Source: Rhodospirillaceae bacterium (GTDB lineage Bacteria > Pseudomonadota > Alphaproteobacteria > Rhodospirillales > Rhodospirillaceae). From it: 64,000 bases of DNA. How positions within the stretch are numbered: position 1 is the first letter of the stretch; the number at the start of each line of letters is the position of its first letter. The notes under the pieces were generated by a model. The model saw nothing but the letters and a program-made list of their open reading frames with translations. It was not told the DNA's origin and did not search any database. Location of the stretch: contig CANJRD010000014.1 of NCBI GenBank assembly GCA_947476695.1, forward strand, positions 39,969 to 103,968, given 5' to 3'. Positions 26,386 through 34,392 of this stretch are shown piece by piece. The position numbers and the translations under genes were made by a program.

Positions 26386-27180
26386 TCAGCCCGCGCGACG
26401 GGCGAGGATAAACAGCCGCCGCATATCGAATAGGACCGTGCCATCGACTTGGCGCGGGTAAGCGCGTTCCGTCTCGGCGTCGTAGTCGGCGATGAATTCC
26501 GGCTGCTCGGCTTCCGTCAGCACGCCCAGCACCGTGCGGAGACTCGTCCCCAGCATCCAGTCACGCACCGGATGCGCGCCCGGCAGCACGTGATTGTAGT
26601 TGGTCTCCCAGACTTCCGCCTCGGCGGCAAAGGGCGCGATCGCGTCGTAATAGAAAGCGGCTGGGCGCGGATCAGGGTGCAGCGACATGTCGCCGACCTT
26701 GGCTTTCCACCGCGGCGAACGCATCACGTTGTAGATGCAACGGCTGTATTTCGATTCGGCGGTCTGCGGCATCTGCACCGCGAGCGTCCCGCCCGGGGCC
26801 AACTGCTGCAACAGATTCGGCACGAGAGTCTGGTGATCGTCGAGCCAGTGCAGCGACGCATTGGCGAAGATCAAGGCCGGCGGCTTGTCGGCGCGCCATG
26901 TGGCGATATCGCCCTCGCGCCACGCGATGAGGTTGTCCTTGTCCCGTGCACGCGCAGCTTCCAGCATTTCGCGCGAGGAGTCGACGCCGATCACCTGCCG
27001 ATCCGGCCAGCGCTGTTTCAATTGCAGTGTGAGATTGCCGGGGCCGCAGCCCAGATCGCAGATGTCACCGGCAACGGTGACTTTCAGCTGCGCCATCAGG
27101 TCTTCGGCCGGTCGCGCGCGATAGGCCGCGAAACGCAGGTAGATGTCGGGATTCCAATTCGAACCGCTGGCGACTGTCAT
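26386..27180 (-). CDS. tam: trans-aconitate 2-methyltransferase
   Basis: The 264-residue class I SAM methyltransferase has the motif I ICDLGCGPGNLT, VIGVDSSREML as motif II, and FANASLHWLDDH with QLAPGGTLAVQMP. The N-terminus WNPDIYLRFAAYRARPAEDL and the RCIYNVMRSPRWKAKV segment are typical of Tam, which methyl-esterifies trans-aconitate. The identification is good, though some homologues act on other acids. It appears monocistronic. Confidence 0.9.
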   Translation of the reverse strand: MTVASGSNWNPDIYLRFAAYRARPAEDLMAQLKVTVAGDICDLGCGPGNLTLQLKQRWPDRQVIGVDSSREMLEAARARDKDNLIAWREGDIATWRADKPPALIFANASLHWLDDHQTLVPNLLQQLAPGGTLAVQMPQTAESKYSRCIYNVMRSPRWKAKVGDMSLHPDPRPAAFYYDAIAPFAAEAEVWETNYNHVLPGAHPVRDWMLGTSLRTVLGVLTEAEQPEFIADYDAETERAYPRQVDGTVLFDMRRLFILARRAG

Positions 27181-27248
27181 ATGTATTCCCCGCGTCTTGA
27201 TCTTGCGCCTGTATAGGCGCGAGCGCGGGGAATGGCGAGGCCGCGGCT

Positions 27249-28199
27249 CTACTGAAGACGCGAGACCGCGACCTCGGAGATGCCGCGCATGCGGCTCTGC
27301 TGCTTGGCCGTCATCATCGCGTGGCTGGCCTGTTGCATCAGGCGATCCACCATCTGGCTGTTGACGACCGAGGGCACCGTTAACGTCGCGACGCCGCCGG
27401 CGATCGACACTTGGTGTTCGCCGTCGCAGGTTTCGATTCCACCTGTCACCGCCAGCACCAGCCGCCGGGCGGCATCGAACGCATCCTTCGCCAGGACCGA
27501 TTTCGTCATCAGCAATCCGAACTCGTCGCCGCCCAGGCGGGCGAACAGATCGCCCGCGACGGTTTGCATGCGCATCCGCTTGGCCACCGCACGGATGATG
27601 TCGTCTCCGACGGCGATGCCGAACGATTCGTTGATGAACTTGGTGCCGTTGATGTTGAACAGCGCGAGGCCGACGATGCCGCTGCGGCCGGCGCCGTCCA
27701 TGATCGCGGTGGAGAGGCGGTCGTAAAAGGCCTTACGATTCGGCAGACCCGTCAGCCCATCGACCAGCGCATCCTGCGCCAGGCGCGCGGTGCGCTGATG
27801 CTGCACCAACGCATAGCGGATCGAGCGCTCGAGTCCCTCGACGGTGAGGTCGCCTTTCACGAGGAAACCGTATGCGCCGCGCTGTAATGCGCCTTCGTCA
27901 ACGGTGCGGTCATCCATCGCCGTCAACATGATGAACGGCACATCGAGATCGTAACGGCGCGCTTCGTCCATCAAATCGAGGCCGGTGCTCGGCCGCAAGA
28001 AGTAGTCGGCAAGGCAGATATGCACATTCTCGCGCGCGAGGATCTGCAGCGCGGAGGGGATTGTGTCGACATGATGAATATTTGCCGGGCGAATACCGAC
28101 CGTGTGCAGGTATTTTTTGATCAACGCGGCATCGAGCGCGCTGTCCTCGAACAGCAGTACGCGAAGGCTTTCTGGCGGATATGGCTGGGCAACGTTCAT
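27249..28199 (-). CDS. response regulator with altered GGDEF domain
   Basis: The 316-residue protein has a REC domain (about 12-133) with phosphoacceptor Asp65 in CLADYFLRP and Lys115, then a GGDEF domain beginning VDGLTGLPNR (147-155). The signature GGDEF itself is intact at 223-227, but the metal-binding segment reads LFNINGTKFINESFG where active cyclases have DxDxFKxIND, so the first Asp is replaced by Asn182. The RxxD inhibitory site is missing (VAGD). It is therefore likely a weak or inactive diguanylate cyclase used for signalling by binding. No kinase gene is adjacent. Confidence 0.88.
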   Translation of the reverse strand: MNVAQPYPPESLRVLLFEDSALDAALIKKYLHTVGIRPANIHHVDTIPSALQILARENVHICLADYFLRPSTGLDLMDEARRYDLDVPFIMLTAMDDRTVDEGALQRGAYGFLVKGDLTVEGLERSIRYALVQHQRTARLAQDALVDGLTGLPNRKAFYDRLSTAIMDGAGRSGIVGLALFNINGTKFINESFGIAVGDDIIRAVAKRMRMQTVAGDLFARLGGDEFGLLMTKSVLAKDAFDAARRLVLAVTGGIETCDGEHQVSIAGGVATLTVPSVVNSQMVDRLMQQASHAMMTAKQQSRMRGISEVAVSRLQ

Positions 28200-28619
28200 G
28201 GGCGGCGCGGTTCAAAAAAAAGGTGATCGCGGAGCCTAGGGGCGATGCATTGAGACTTGGTGAATCTATCCTGACGAAATCAGGCCCGCGCGGGCGCGAA
28301 TTCGGTGGTTTTGACGCCGGGACTCGCAAAAGTTATCCCGATATCCGTTCCCGGAAGAGGCCCAGGCATCGAGTTTCGAGACCACACTACGCGGCAAAGA
28401 TCAGGTACCTGTTGGAGTTAGCGCTTGCGCGATCTGTGGCGACGCATTCTTCTGATGCGTGCGGCCATCCCTTGGTCGCAGAGATCACGTTGCCATCGTG
28501 CAAATGAGGGATGACACGTACCGTTGGTCGAAATGCTGCGATGTCGTCCGGAAAACCCACGACAACGGTGCAAAGGCTTGTTGGTACAAAGAGATTGGCC
28601 TTGACACCGAACCGGGCAT

Positions 28620-28736
28620 GCCCTTGGTTAATGGCCTTCCGAAGGGCGCAATACTTGGGGGACAGAGGGGCGTCTCGGCGGGCTCGAAGGACCGATCTTT
28701 ATGTCGGTCTGTGAGCCAGCGAGTATTGCCAAGGGC
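28620..28736 (+). ncRNA. candidate structured RNA or leader element
   Basis: Nested complementary segments predict one folded unit: GCCCTTG (28620-28626) with CAAGGGC (28730-28736); GCAATACT (28648-28655) with AGTATTGC (28722-28729); GGCTC (28681-28685) with GAGCC (28713-28717); and GACCGA (28690-28695) with TCGGTC (28704-28709). The first two stems are contiguous on their 3' sides, as in a coaxial helix, and a CCTTCCGAAGG hairpin lies between their 5' arms. It does not match tmRNA, RNase P, SRP RNA or the cobalamin riboswitch that I can recall. Strand is assumed from the downstream tonB gene. Confidence 0.35.
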
Positions 28737-28770
28737 GGGGAGGCCCTGTTAAGTGCCACCGACGTTTTGC

Positions 28771-28793
28771 GCCCCAATTAGGGCTTAATTTTT
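28771..28793 (+). terminator. weak terminator or attenuator before tonB
   Basis: GCCC (28771-28774) pairs with GGGC (28781-28784) and is followed by TTAATTTTT. The stem is short. It could end a small RNA or attenuate read-through into tonB. Confidence 0.35.
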
Positions 28794-28849
28794 GAGTGCA
28801 GGCGGATCAACCGCCTCAGCTTCACTGATATCAACGAGATGAACTGAAC

Positions 28850-29476
28850 ATGGCTAAAGTCAAGAAATCTCCGTTACGCGGGCCTCTCGGATTTATCCTG
28901 GTCGTCCTCGTACACGTGGTCATCATCTGGGGGTTCCAGAACGGTCTGGCCAGCTTCATGGTCAATCTTGTGAACGGCCCGATGGAAGCTTCGCTCGTTG
29001 AAGAGACGAAGCCGGAATCCGAAGCGCCACCGCCGCCGCCGCCGAAGTTCCAGGCGCTGCCGCCGCCCGTCGTCATTCCGGTCGACATCGCGGTTGAAGC
29101 CGCGCCGGTGAACAACAGCAGCTCGATCGACGCGCGTAATCAGAACCGCGTCGCGACGCCGGCACCGGCCGCGGTCTCGAAAGACGTTGTCATTCCGCCG
29201 AAGTCCAACCCGCGTCGTCCCGTCACGCAGCCCGAATATCCGCCGACGTCCAAGCGTCTCGGCGAAGCCGGCACGGTCGTCATGCTCCTGACGGTCAGCG
29301 AAGACGGCAAGGTGACGGAAGCAAAAGTCGACAAGAGCAGCGGCTTCGAGCGTCTCGATGAAGCTGCGTTGAAGGAAGCCTTGAACCGTTGGCGTCTGAT
29401 GCCGGGTACGATCAACGGCAAACCGCAGGCGATGCAGTATCGGTTCCAGGTGACCTTCAAGCTGACAGATAACTAA
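28850..29476 (+). CDS. tonB: TonB family energy transducer
   Basis: The 208-residue protein links the inner-membrane proton motive force to outer-membrane receptors. It has an N-terminal anchor (PLGFILVVLVHVVIIWGF, about 12-29), a periplasmic Pro-rich stretch with PPPPPP, and a C-terminal TonB domain (about 120-208) with AGTVVMLLTVSEDGKV and LNRWRLMP. The gene starts the cluster tonB-exbB-exbD-exbD. No outer-membrane receptor is adjacent. A 140-base gap with hairpins separates it from exbB. Confidence 0.92.
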   Translation: MAKVKKSPLRGPLGFILVVLVHVVIIWGFQNGLASFMVNLVNGPMEASLVEETKPESEAPPPPPPKFQALPPPVVIPVDIAVEAAPVNNSSSIDARNQNRVATPAPAAVSKDVVIPPKSNPRRPVTQPEYPPTSKRLGEAGTVVMLLTVSEDGKVTEAKVDKSSGFERLDEAALKEALNRWRLMPGTINGKPQAMQYRFQVTFKLTDN

Positions 29477-29500
29477 GTCGCAGTTCGGCGGCCGTTTACG

Positions 29501-29528
29501 CACCCGTTCCCTGCAAGGGAGTGGCGGG
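29501..29528 (+). promoter_or_regulatory. intercistronic hairpin between tonB and exbB
   Basis: ACCCG (29501-29505) pairs with CGGGT (29524-29528) outside TCCCT (29507-29511) with AGGGA (29515-29519). No T tract follows. It may stabilise or process the transcript. Confidence 0.35.
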
Positions 29529-29616
29529 TAATCGGCTCAGGTATTGACTACTGAATAACCAAGCTGGTCCGCGGGCCAGTCCTAGGGGAAGCGAAAGGCG
29601 TATAGTGAGGAACACA

Positions 29617-30507
29617 ATGAATACTATTGAAAAGTCTTTTGGCGTCCGGACGTGGCTCGCTGCCGCTTCCGTGGCGGCTGCTCTCGCGCTCGGCTCGGTC
29701 TCCGTGCAGGCGCAGGGCGATGCGGCTGCCCCGGCGGCTCCGGCTGCCGATGCGACCGCTGCTCCGGCCGCTGCTCCGGCCGCTGCTGCTCCTGCTGCCG
29801 CTCCGGCCGCCGGAATGGCCGCTGACCCGGGTCTCGTTGCTGCTGAAAACCCGTATGGTCCCGAACACCTTTGGGAAGAGGCTGACATCGTCGGTAAGGG
29901 CGTTGCGATCGTTCTCGTCCTGATGTCGATGGGCACCTGGTACATCCTGATCGTCCGCCTCTGGGACCAGGCCAAGCTGATGAACCAAGCCAAGACGGTT
30001 CGTGCGAAGTTCTGGACCGCTGGCAGCCTGAAGGAAGGCGTGACCAAGCTCGAAAAGAACAGCGCCTATCGTTCGCTGGTGGAAGACGGCCTGCGCGCCT
30101 CTGAACACCACGACGGCAAGATGACCGACCGTATCGATCTGAACGAGTGGGTCACCATGTCGCTGCAGCGTTCCTACGACGCCGTCGCCGGCGAAATGCA
30201 GGAAGGCCTGGCGTTCCTCGCGTCGGTCGGCTCGACCGCTCCGTTCGTCGGTCTGCTCGGCACCGTGTGGGGCATCATCAAGGCGCTCGTCGCGATCGGC
30301 ATCTCCGGTCAGGCCTCGATCGATAAGGTCGCGGGTCCGGTCGGTGAAGCGCTCATCATGACCGCCTTCGGTCTGTTCGTCGCGATCCCGGCCGTGCTGG
30401 CCTACAACTGGCTGGTGCGTCGTAACAAGGTCGCGCTCGAAGACGTCCGTAACTTCAGCGCCGATATCCATGCGGTGCTGGTCGCTGGTTCGCGCGTCGC
30501 TGCTTAA
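29617..30507 (+). CDS. exbB: biopolymer transport protein ExbB (MotA/TolQ/ExbB family)
   Basis: The 296-residue proton-channel subunit has a signal-like N-terminus (RTWLAAASVAAALALGS), an Ala/Pro-rich linker (about 30-65), then three TM helices: GKGVAIVLVLMSMGTWYILI, a segment through FLASVGSTAPFVGLLGTVWG, and LIMTAFGLFVAIPAVLAY. The conserved pore-lining pattern GSTAPFVGLLGTVWGII is intact. Start choice: ATG 29617 has GTGAGG upstream at good spacing; GTG 29605 is less likely. The exported Ala/Pro extension is common in ExbB of this type. It works with the two ExbD proteins encoded directly downstream. Confidence 0.93.
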   Translation: MNTIEKSFGVRTWLAAASVAAALALGSVSVQAQGDAAAPAAPAADATAAPAAAPAAAAPAAAPAAGMAADPGLVAAENPYGPEHLWEEADIVGKGVAIVLVLMSMGTWYILIVRLWDQAKLMNQAKTVRAKFWTAGSLKEGVTKLEKNSAYRSLVEDGLRASEHHDGKMTDRIDLNEWVTMSLQRSYDAVAGEMQEGLAFLASVGSTAPFVGLLGTVWGIIKALVAIGISGQASIDKVAGPVGEALIMTAFGLFVAIPAVLAYNWLVRRNKVALEDVRNFSADIHAVLVAGSRVAA

Positions 30508-30511
30508 CGCG

Positions 30512-30537
30512 CGCCTCCAGCGCCATTGAAGGAGGCG
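30512..30537 (+). promoter_or_regulatory. hairpin covering the exbD ribosome binding site
   Basis: CGCCTCC (30512-30518) pairs perfectly with GGAGGCG (30531-30537), loop 12 bases. The right arm is the Shine-Dalgarno of the first exbD, whose ATG is at 30542. Folding would hide the site until ribosomes finishing exbB (stop at 30505-30507) disturb it. Confidence 0.6.
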
Positions 30538-30541
30538 TAAC

Positions 30542-30979
30542 ATGTCGATGAGCGTTGGCTCTCCCGACGGTGAAGATGAAGTAAACTCGAGCATCAATAC
30601 GACGCCGCTCGTCGACGTCATGTTGGTCATGCTGATCATCTTCTTGATCACCATTCCGGTGGTGATCAAGACGGTGCCGGTGAAGTTGCCAGTTGTTTCC
30701 AACCAGGTCACTGAAACCAAGCCACAGAATATCGTGCTGGCCATTGACGGGGACGGAGGCATCTTCTGGAACAACGAACCGATCGCCGATACCACCGCGT
30801 TGTTCGACAAGCTCGCGCCCATGGCAACGATGGTGCCGCAGCCCGAAGTCCATATCCGTGGCGACAAAGCCGCGCGTTATGAATTCATCGGCCGCGTCAT
30901 CGTCACCTGTCAGCGCGCGGGTATCGCGAAAGTGGGCTTCATCACCAATCCTCAGCTGCCAGGAATGTCAGCTGAGTAA
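30542..30979 (+). CDS. exbD: biopolymer transport protein ExbD, copy 1
   Basis: The 145-residue protein has a short cytoplasmic N-terminus, a single TM helix with the essential Asp of the NTTPLVDVMLVMLIIFLI motif (Asp25 region), and a periplasmic domain ending in the QLPGM tail. It is 35 bases after exbB. GGAGG precedes the ATG but lies in a hairpin. The second exbD at 31026 shares the N-terminal MSMSVGS and the TM motif, so the two are paralogues that could form a heterodimer inside the ExbB pentamer. Confidence 0.93.
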   Translation: MSMSVGSPDGEDEVNSSINTTPLVDVMLVMLIIFLITIPVVIKTVPVKLPVVSNQVTETKPQNIVLAIDGDGGIFWNNEPIADTTALFDKLAPMATMVPQPEVHIRGDKAARYEFIGRVIVTCQRAGIAKVGFITNPQLPGMSAE

Positions 30980-31025
30980 GGTGAAGCGGCTCGATCGCAA
31001 CTGATGCTACGTCGGAGAATTTGAG

Positions 31026-31448
31026 ATGAGTATGAGTGTTGGGTCGTCGAGTGATGGCGACGTCGTTCCGGATATGAACACCACGCCGTTGATCGACGTG
31101 ATGTTGGTGCTCCTGACGATGTTGATCATGTCGCTGCCGATCCAGACGCATGCGGTGAAGCTCGATATGCCGCGTCCGAACAACAACCCGACCAATGATC
31201 AACCGCGTGACGTGGTGGATCTCGAAATCGACTTCGATGGTACGGTGTTGTGGAACGGTAACGTGGTTCCTAACGAGCGGACCTTGCAGGGCTACCTGAT
31301 CGATACCGCCGGCCGCGAACCGCAGCCGGAAATCCATCTGCGCCCGAATCGTCTGGTGAAGTACGACGTCGTCGCTCGCGTTTTGGCCATGGCTCAACGT
31401 CTTGGTGTCAAGCGTATGGGCTTCGTCGGAAACGAGCAGTTCCTATAG
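31026..31448 (+). CDS. exbD: biopolymer transport protein ExbD, copy 2
   Basis: The 140-residue paralogue has NTTPLIDVMLVLLTMLIMSL as the TM motif with the conserved Asp, then a periplasmic domain (PNNNPTNDQPRDVVDLEIDF). Sequence beyond the TM differs from copy 1, so this is not a recent duplicate. It is 46 bases after copy 1 and followed by a strong terminator, so it ends the ton operon. Confidence 0.93.
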   Translation: MSMSVGSSSDGDVVPDMNTTPLIDVMLVLLTMLIMSLPIQTHAVKLDMPRPNNNPTNDQPRDVVDLEIDFDGTVLWNGNVVPNERTLQGYLIDTAGREPQPEIHLRPNRLVKYDVVARVLAMAQRLGVKRMGFVGNEQFL

Positions 31449-31458
31449 TTCTAGTTCT

Positions 31459-31495
31459 AACGGGGCACGCCGTAAACGTGCCCCGTTTTGTCTTT
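31459..31495 (+). terminator. intrinsic terminator after the second exbD
   Basis: AACGGGGCACG (31459-31469) pairs with CGTGCCCCGTT (31477-31487), 7-base loop, followed by TTTGTCTTT. It closes the tonB-exbB-exbD-exbD unit. Confidence 0.9.
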
Positions 31496-31556
31496 AACTT
31501 CAGGAACGCCACTCGGATTTTCCGGTGGCGTTTCTCTTGCGTCTGAGAGGGTTCCG

Positions 31557-32819
31557 ATGACCAAAACCACAGTTGTATCCGTTCTGGCCCTTTCCGCGGC
31601 CCTCGCCACGGCCGGAATGAACCTCGAATCCCCGCTGTCCCCGAAGGCGGCCTTCGCCGCCGAAGCGGGCAAGAAGACGGTCAGCAACGCGCTCGGCAAG
31701 CAATTCACAGACGCCAATGCCCTGGTCCAACAGAAGAAATTCAAAGAAGCGATCGCCAAGCTCGATGAGCTGAAGGCTGCTCCCAACAAGACCGCGTACG
31801 AAACCTTCCTGATGAACGAGCTGTACAGCGCCGCGTACATCGGCGTGCAGGACTACGCGAAGGCCGCGGCCGCCATGGACGCGTCGCTCGACACCGGCCA
31901 GGCGCCCGAAAACACCAAGCAAGCCCGGCGCAAGAACATCGTCACGATGTACTTCACGGCGAAGAACTATCCGAAGTTCAACGAAGAAAGCGCGAAGTTC
32001 CAGAAGGACTTCGGCACCGACCTCGACATGCAGAGCCTGCAGGTCCAGTTGCTGTATCAGCAGAACAACTTCAAGGGTGCGGCGGAAGCCGGCCGCGCGC
32101 TCGTCAAGGCCGCCGAAACCAAAGGCGCGCCGGTGAAGGAAGATTGGCTCAAGCTGGTCCGTTTCTCCGAACACGAAGCGGGTAACGCCGCCGGCGAATC
32201 CGCCGCGCTCGACCAGCTCCTGCAGAAGTTCCCGAGCCAGCAGTACTGGAGCGACGCGCTCATCATGGCGCAGCGCAACATCAAGGGCAGCACCAAGGTG
32301 CAGCTCGAGATTTACCGCCTGATGAACCAGACCAACACGCTGACCAAGCCGGATGACTATGTCTCGATGGCGCAGCTGTCGCTGCAGGCCAACGTGCCGG
32401 GCGAAGCCAAGAAGGTCGTCGACGCCGGTATCCAGAAGAAGGTGCTGGGCGAAGGCAATCAGCGCGACCGTCACCTGCGTCTGCAGAACATGGCGAACAC
32501 CACGACCGACGAAGCGAACAAGGGCCTGGCCGCGGCCGAAACCGAAGCCAAGGCTGCCGCCACGGGCGACGCCGAACTGCACATGGGCGAGGTCTATTGG
32601 GCCGCCGGTCAGCAGGATAAGGCCGTCGCGGCCATCCAGAGCGGTCTCAAGAAGGGCGTGAAGGACAAGGACGAGGCCCAGCTGCGCCTCGGCGTTGCCC
32701 ACCTCGCCCAGAACAAGAAGCCGCAGGCGACCGAAGCCTTCAAGGCGATCACGCCGAATTCACCGTGGGCGCAGCTTGCGCGCCTTTGGACGCTTGCCAG
32801 CGCGACGAAGCAGTCGTAA
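31557..32819 (+). CDS. exported TPR-like protein, paralogue 1
   Basis: The 420-residue protein has a signal peptide (MTKTTVVSVLALSAALATAG, likely cleaved near AFA-AE at 34-36) and then helical tetratricopeptide-like repeats rich in Ala, Lys and Asn, such as FTDANALVQQKKFKEAIAKL and AELHMGEVYWAAGQQDKAVA. It ends with KGVKDKDEAQLRLGVAHLAQ. It is closely related in length and C-terminus to the next gene. ATG 31557 has GAGAGGG upstream. The location right after the ton operon suggests a periplasmic partner, as TPR proteins occur with some TonB systems; this is inference. Confidence 0.85.
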   Translation: MTKTTVVSVLALSAALATAGMNLESPLSPKAAFAAEAGKKTVSNALGKQFTDANALVQQKKFKEAIAKLDELKAAPNKTAYETFLMNELYSAAYIGVQDYAKAAAAMDASLDTGQAPENTKQARRKNIVTMYFTAKNYPKFNEESAKFQKDFGTDLDMQSLQVQLLYQQNNFKGAAEAGRALVKAAETKGAPVKEDWLKLVRFSEHEAGNAAGESAALDQLLQKFPSQQYWSDALIMAQRNIKGSTKVQLEIYRLMNQTNTLTKPDDYVSMAQLSLQANVPGEAKKVVDAGIQKKVLGEGNQRDRHLRLQNMANTTTDEANKGLAAAETEAKAAATGDAELHMGEVYWAAGQQDKAVAAIQSGLKKGVKDKDEAQLRLGVAHLAQNKKPQATEAFKAITPNSPWAQLARLWTLASATKQS

Positions 32820-32844
32820 TTCGTCGCCTACAAATTGACGAAAT

Positions 32845-32882
32845 TTGCCCGGATGCTCTGAGTATCCGGGCAAAGCTTTTGC
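32845..32882 (+). terminator. terminator between the two TPR genes
   Basis: TTTGCCCGGAT (32845-32855) pairs perfectly with ATCCGGGCAAA (32865-32875), 9-base loop, followed by GCTTTTG. It separates the paralogues into different transcription units or gives partial read-through. Confidence 0.75.
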
Positions 32883-32928
32883 GGATTGTTGCCGCAGGAC
32901 TTCCCCGTTCATGACTCGAGAGGATGCC

Positions 32929-34179
32929 ATGAAAACCCCCCGCCTTACGCTTACTCTCGCTCTCGCGGCCGCTCTGTTGAGCAGCACCGCGATCCCCGCC
33001 ACGCATTTCGGAATCAGCGTCGCCAACGCCGCTGACAAGAAAGACGAAAAGAAGCCGCCTTCGATCAGCGCGAAAGTCGCCAAGCCGCTGAAGGAGGTCC
33101 AGGACCTTCTCGCGAAGAAGGACTATCAGGCCGCGCTGCCGAAGGTTCAGGAAGCCCAGGCGCTCGAGGGCAAGTCGCCGTACGAGTCGTACGTCACTGA
33201 GGAAATGGCCGGCATCGTTTATGTGAACCTCCAGGATTACCCGAACGCCGCGAAGGCGTTCGAGGGCACCGTCGCCTCGGGCCAGATGGAAGCGGACAAG
33301 GTCGGCGCGCGCATGAAGGCCGTCGCCAGCCTGTACTATCAGGCCAAGAACTACCCGAAGGCCGCCGAGTGGGCCGAAAAGACCGCCACCGAGACCAACG
33401 ACGCTGAAATGCTCGTGCTCGCCGGCCAGTCGTACTACCTGCAAAAGCAGTTCAAGCCGGCCGCCGACGATCTGCGCAAAGCGATCGCGATGACCGATGC
33501 GAAGAGCGTGGTGCCGAAGGAAGATTGGCTCCAGGTGTTGATGAGCGCCGAGTTCGAGCAGCAGAACACCCCGGGCGTCGAAGCCGCGCTTGAGCGTCTG
33601 GTGCAGAGCTATCCGAAGCCGAAGTACTGGGAAGATCTGCTTGGCATCAGCCAGCGCAGCTTCAAGGACTCGGCCAAGTACAGCCTCGACATCTATCGTC
33701 TGATGCTGGTGACCGGCGCTATGTCCAAGCCGGAGGAATTCTCCGAAATGGCTGAAATCGCGCTCAAGCAGGGCCAGCCGGGCGAAGCCAAGGTCGTCCT
33801 GGAAAAGGCGGCTGCCGCTGGTGCGATAAAAGACCAAGCACAGAAGACCAAGATCGATGCCGCGGCCGCGGCTGACCAGAAGGAACTCGCCGCTGGCGCC
33901 GCTGCGGCCAAAGCGCAAAAGACTGGCGACGCCGAAGTTAAGTTCGGTGAGGCCTACGCCAGCTATGGCCAGTACGACAAGGCCATCGCGGCGATCCGGA
34001 ATGCGATCAGCAAAGGCGTGAAGGATAAGGACGACGCCCAACTTCGTCTCGGTCAGGCCTACCTCGGCGCGGGTCAGCGTCAGCAGGCCCTGGACGCGTT
34101 CAAGCAGATCACGCCGAACACGCCGTCGGCCAAGATCGCGCGTCTGTGGGAACTGCAGAGCGCCAGCCGCCAGGGCTAA
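32929..34179 (+). CDS. exported TPR-like protein, paralogue 2
   Basis: The 416-residue protein has a signal peptide (MKTPRLTLTLALAAALLSST, cleavage near ANA-AD at 33-35) and repeat helices like paralogue 1, for example VQDLLAKKDYQAALPKVQEA. Its C-terminal KGVKDKDDAQLRLGQAYLGA aligns with the end of paralogue 1. ATG 32929 is preceded by GAGAGGA; an ATG at 32911 is an alternative. A Lys/Ala-rich linker occurs near residues 300-330. Function unknown; proposed periplasmic scaffold. Confidence 0.85.
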   Translation: MKTPRLTLTLALAAALLSSTAIPATHFGISVANAADKKDEKKPPSISAKVAKPLKEVQDLLAKKDYQAALPKVQEAQALEGKSPYESYVTEEMAGIVYVNLQDYPNAAKAFEGTVASGQMEADKVGARMKAVASLYYQAKNYPKAAEWAEKTATETNDAEMLVLAGQSYYLQKQFKPAADDLRKAIAMTDAKSVVPKEDWLQVLMSAEFEQQNTPGVEAALERLVQSYPKPKYWEDLLGISQRSFKDSAKYSLDIYRLMLVTGAMSKPEEFSEMAEIALKQGQPGEAKVVLEKAAAAGAIKDQAQKTKIDAAAAADQKELAAGAAAAKAQKTGDAEVKFGEAYASYGQYDKAIAAIRNAISKGVKDKDDAQLRLGQAYLGAGQRQQALDAFKQITPNTPSAKIARLWELQSASRQG

Positions 34180-34205
34180 GGCGCCGCGTCATAGCGTTCA
34201 CGAGA

Positions 34206-34235
34206 ACGCCGGGTCCGCGAGGGCCCGGCGTTTTT
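34206..34235 (+). terminator. intrinsic terminator after TPR paralogue 2
   Basis: ACGCCGGG (34206-34213) pairs with CCCGGCGT (34224-34231), followed by TTTTT. It ends the TPR gene transcript. Confidence 0.88.
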
Positions 34236-34392
34236 GCGTCTAGCGGGTTCAAGCGCGCAAAGCCAACAACCTTGTCATCGCCACGGCGTGTTCGTCAGGC
34301 TCGCCGCCCTCCGCGCCGGCCAGGGATCGTGGTACGCTTCGCTGCGACATGGCGCGGTGTGCCGCGTTGTACTCTCGGAATGGAGTTGAAGC

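Larger units (their letters stand above)
28200..28849. other. 650-bp intergenic region upstream of tonB
   Basis: No convincing protein gene on either strand; the short frames here have poor coding character. The right half holds nested inverted repeats (28620-28736), a short GC hairpin followed by a T-rich run (28771-28793) and a hairpin at 28800-28816, AGGCGG with CCGCCT. TTGACA at 28601-28606 is a perfect -35 but I find no good -10 at 16-18 bases. The left half shows nothing I can name. Confidence 0.5.

Noticed and set aside
28459..28752. Possible 97-residue protein in the tonB upstream region
   Set aside because: No ribosome site, atypical composition, and the bases are better explained by nested inverted repeats.
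28620..28816. Cobalamin riboswitch before tonB
   Set aside because: The conserved B12-box sequence and the typical core are absent; kept only as an unclassified structured candidate.
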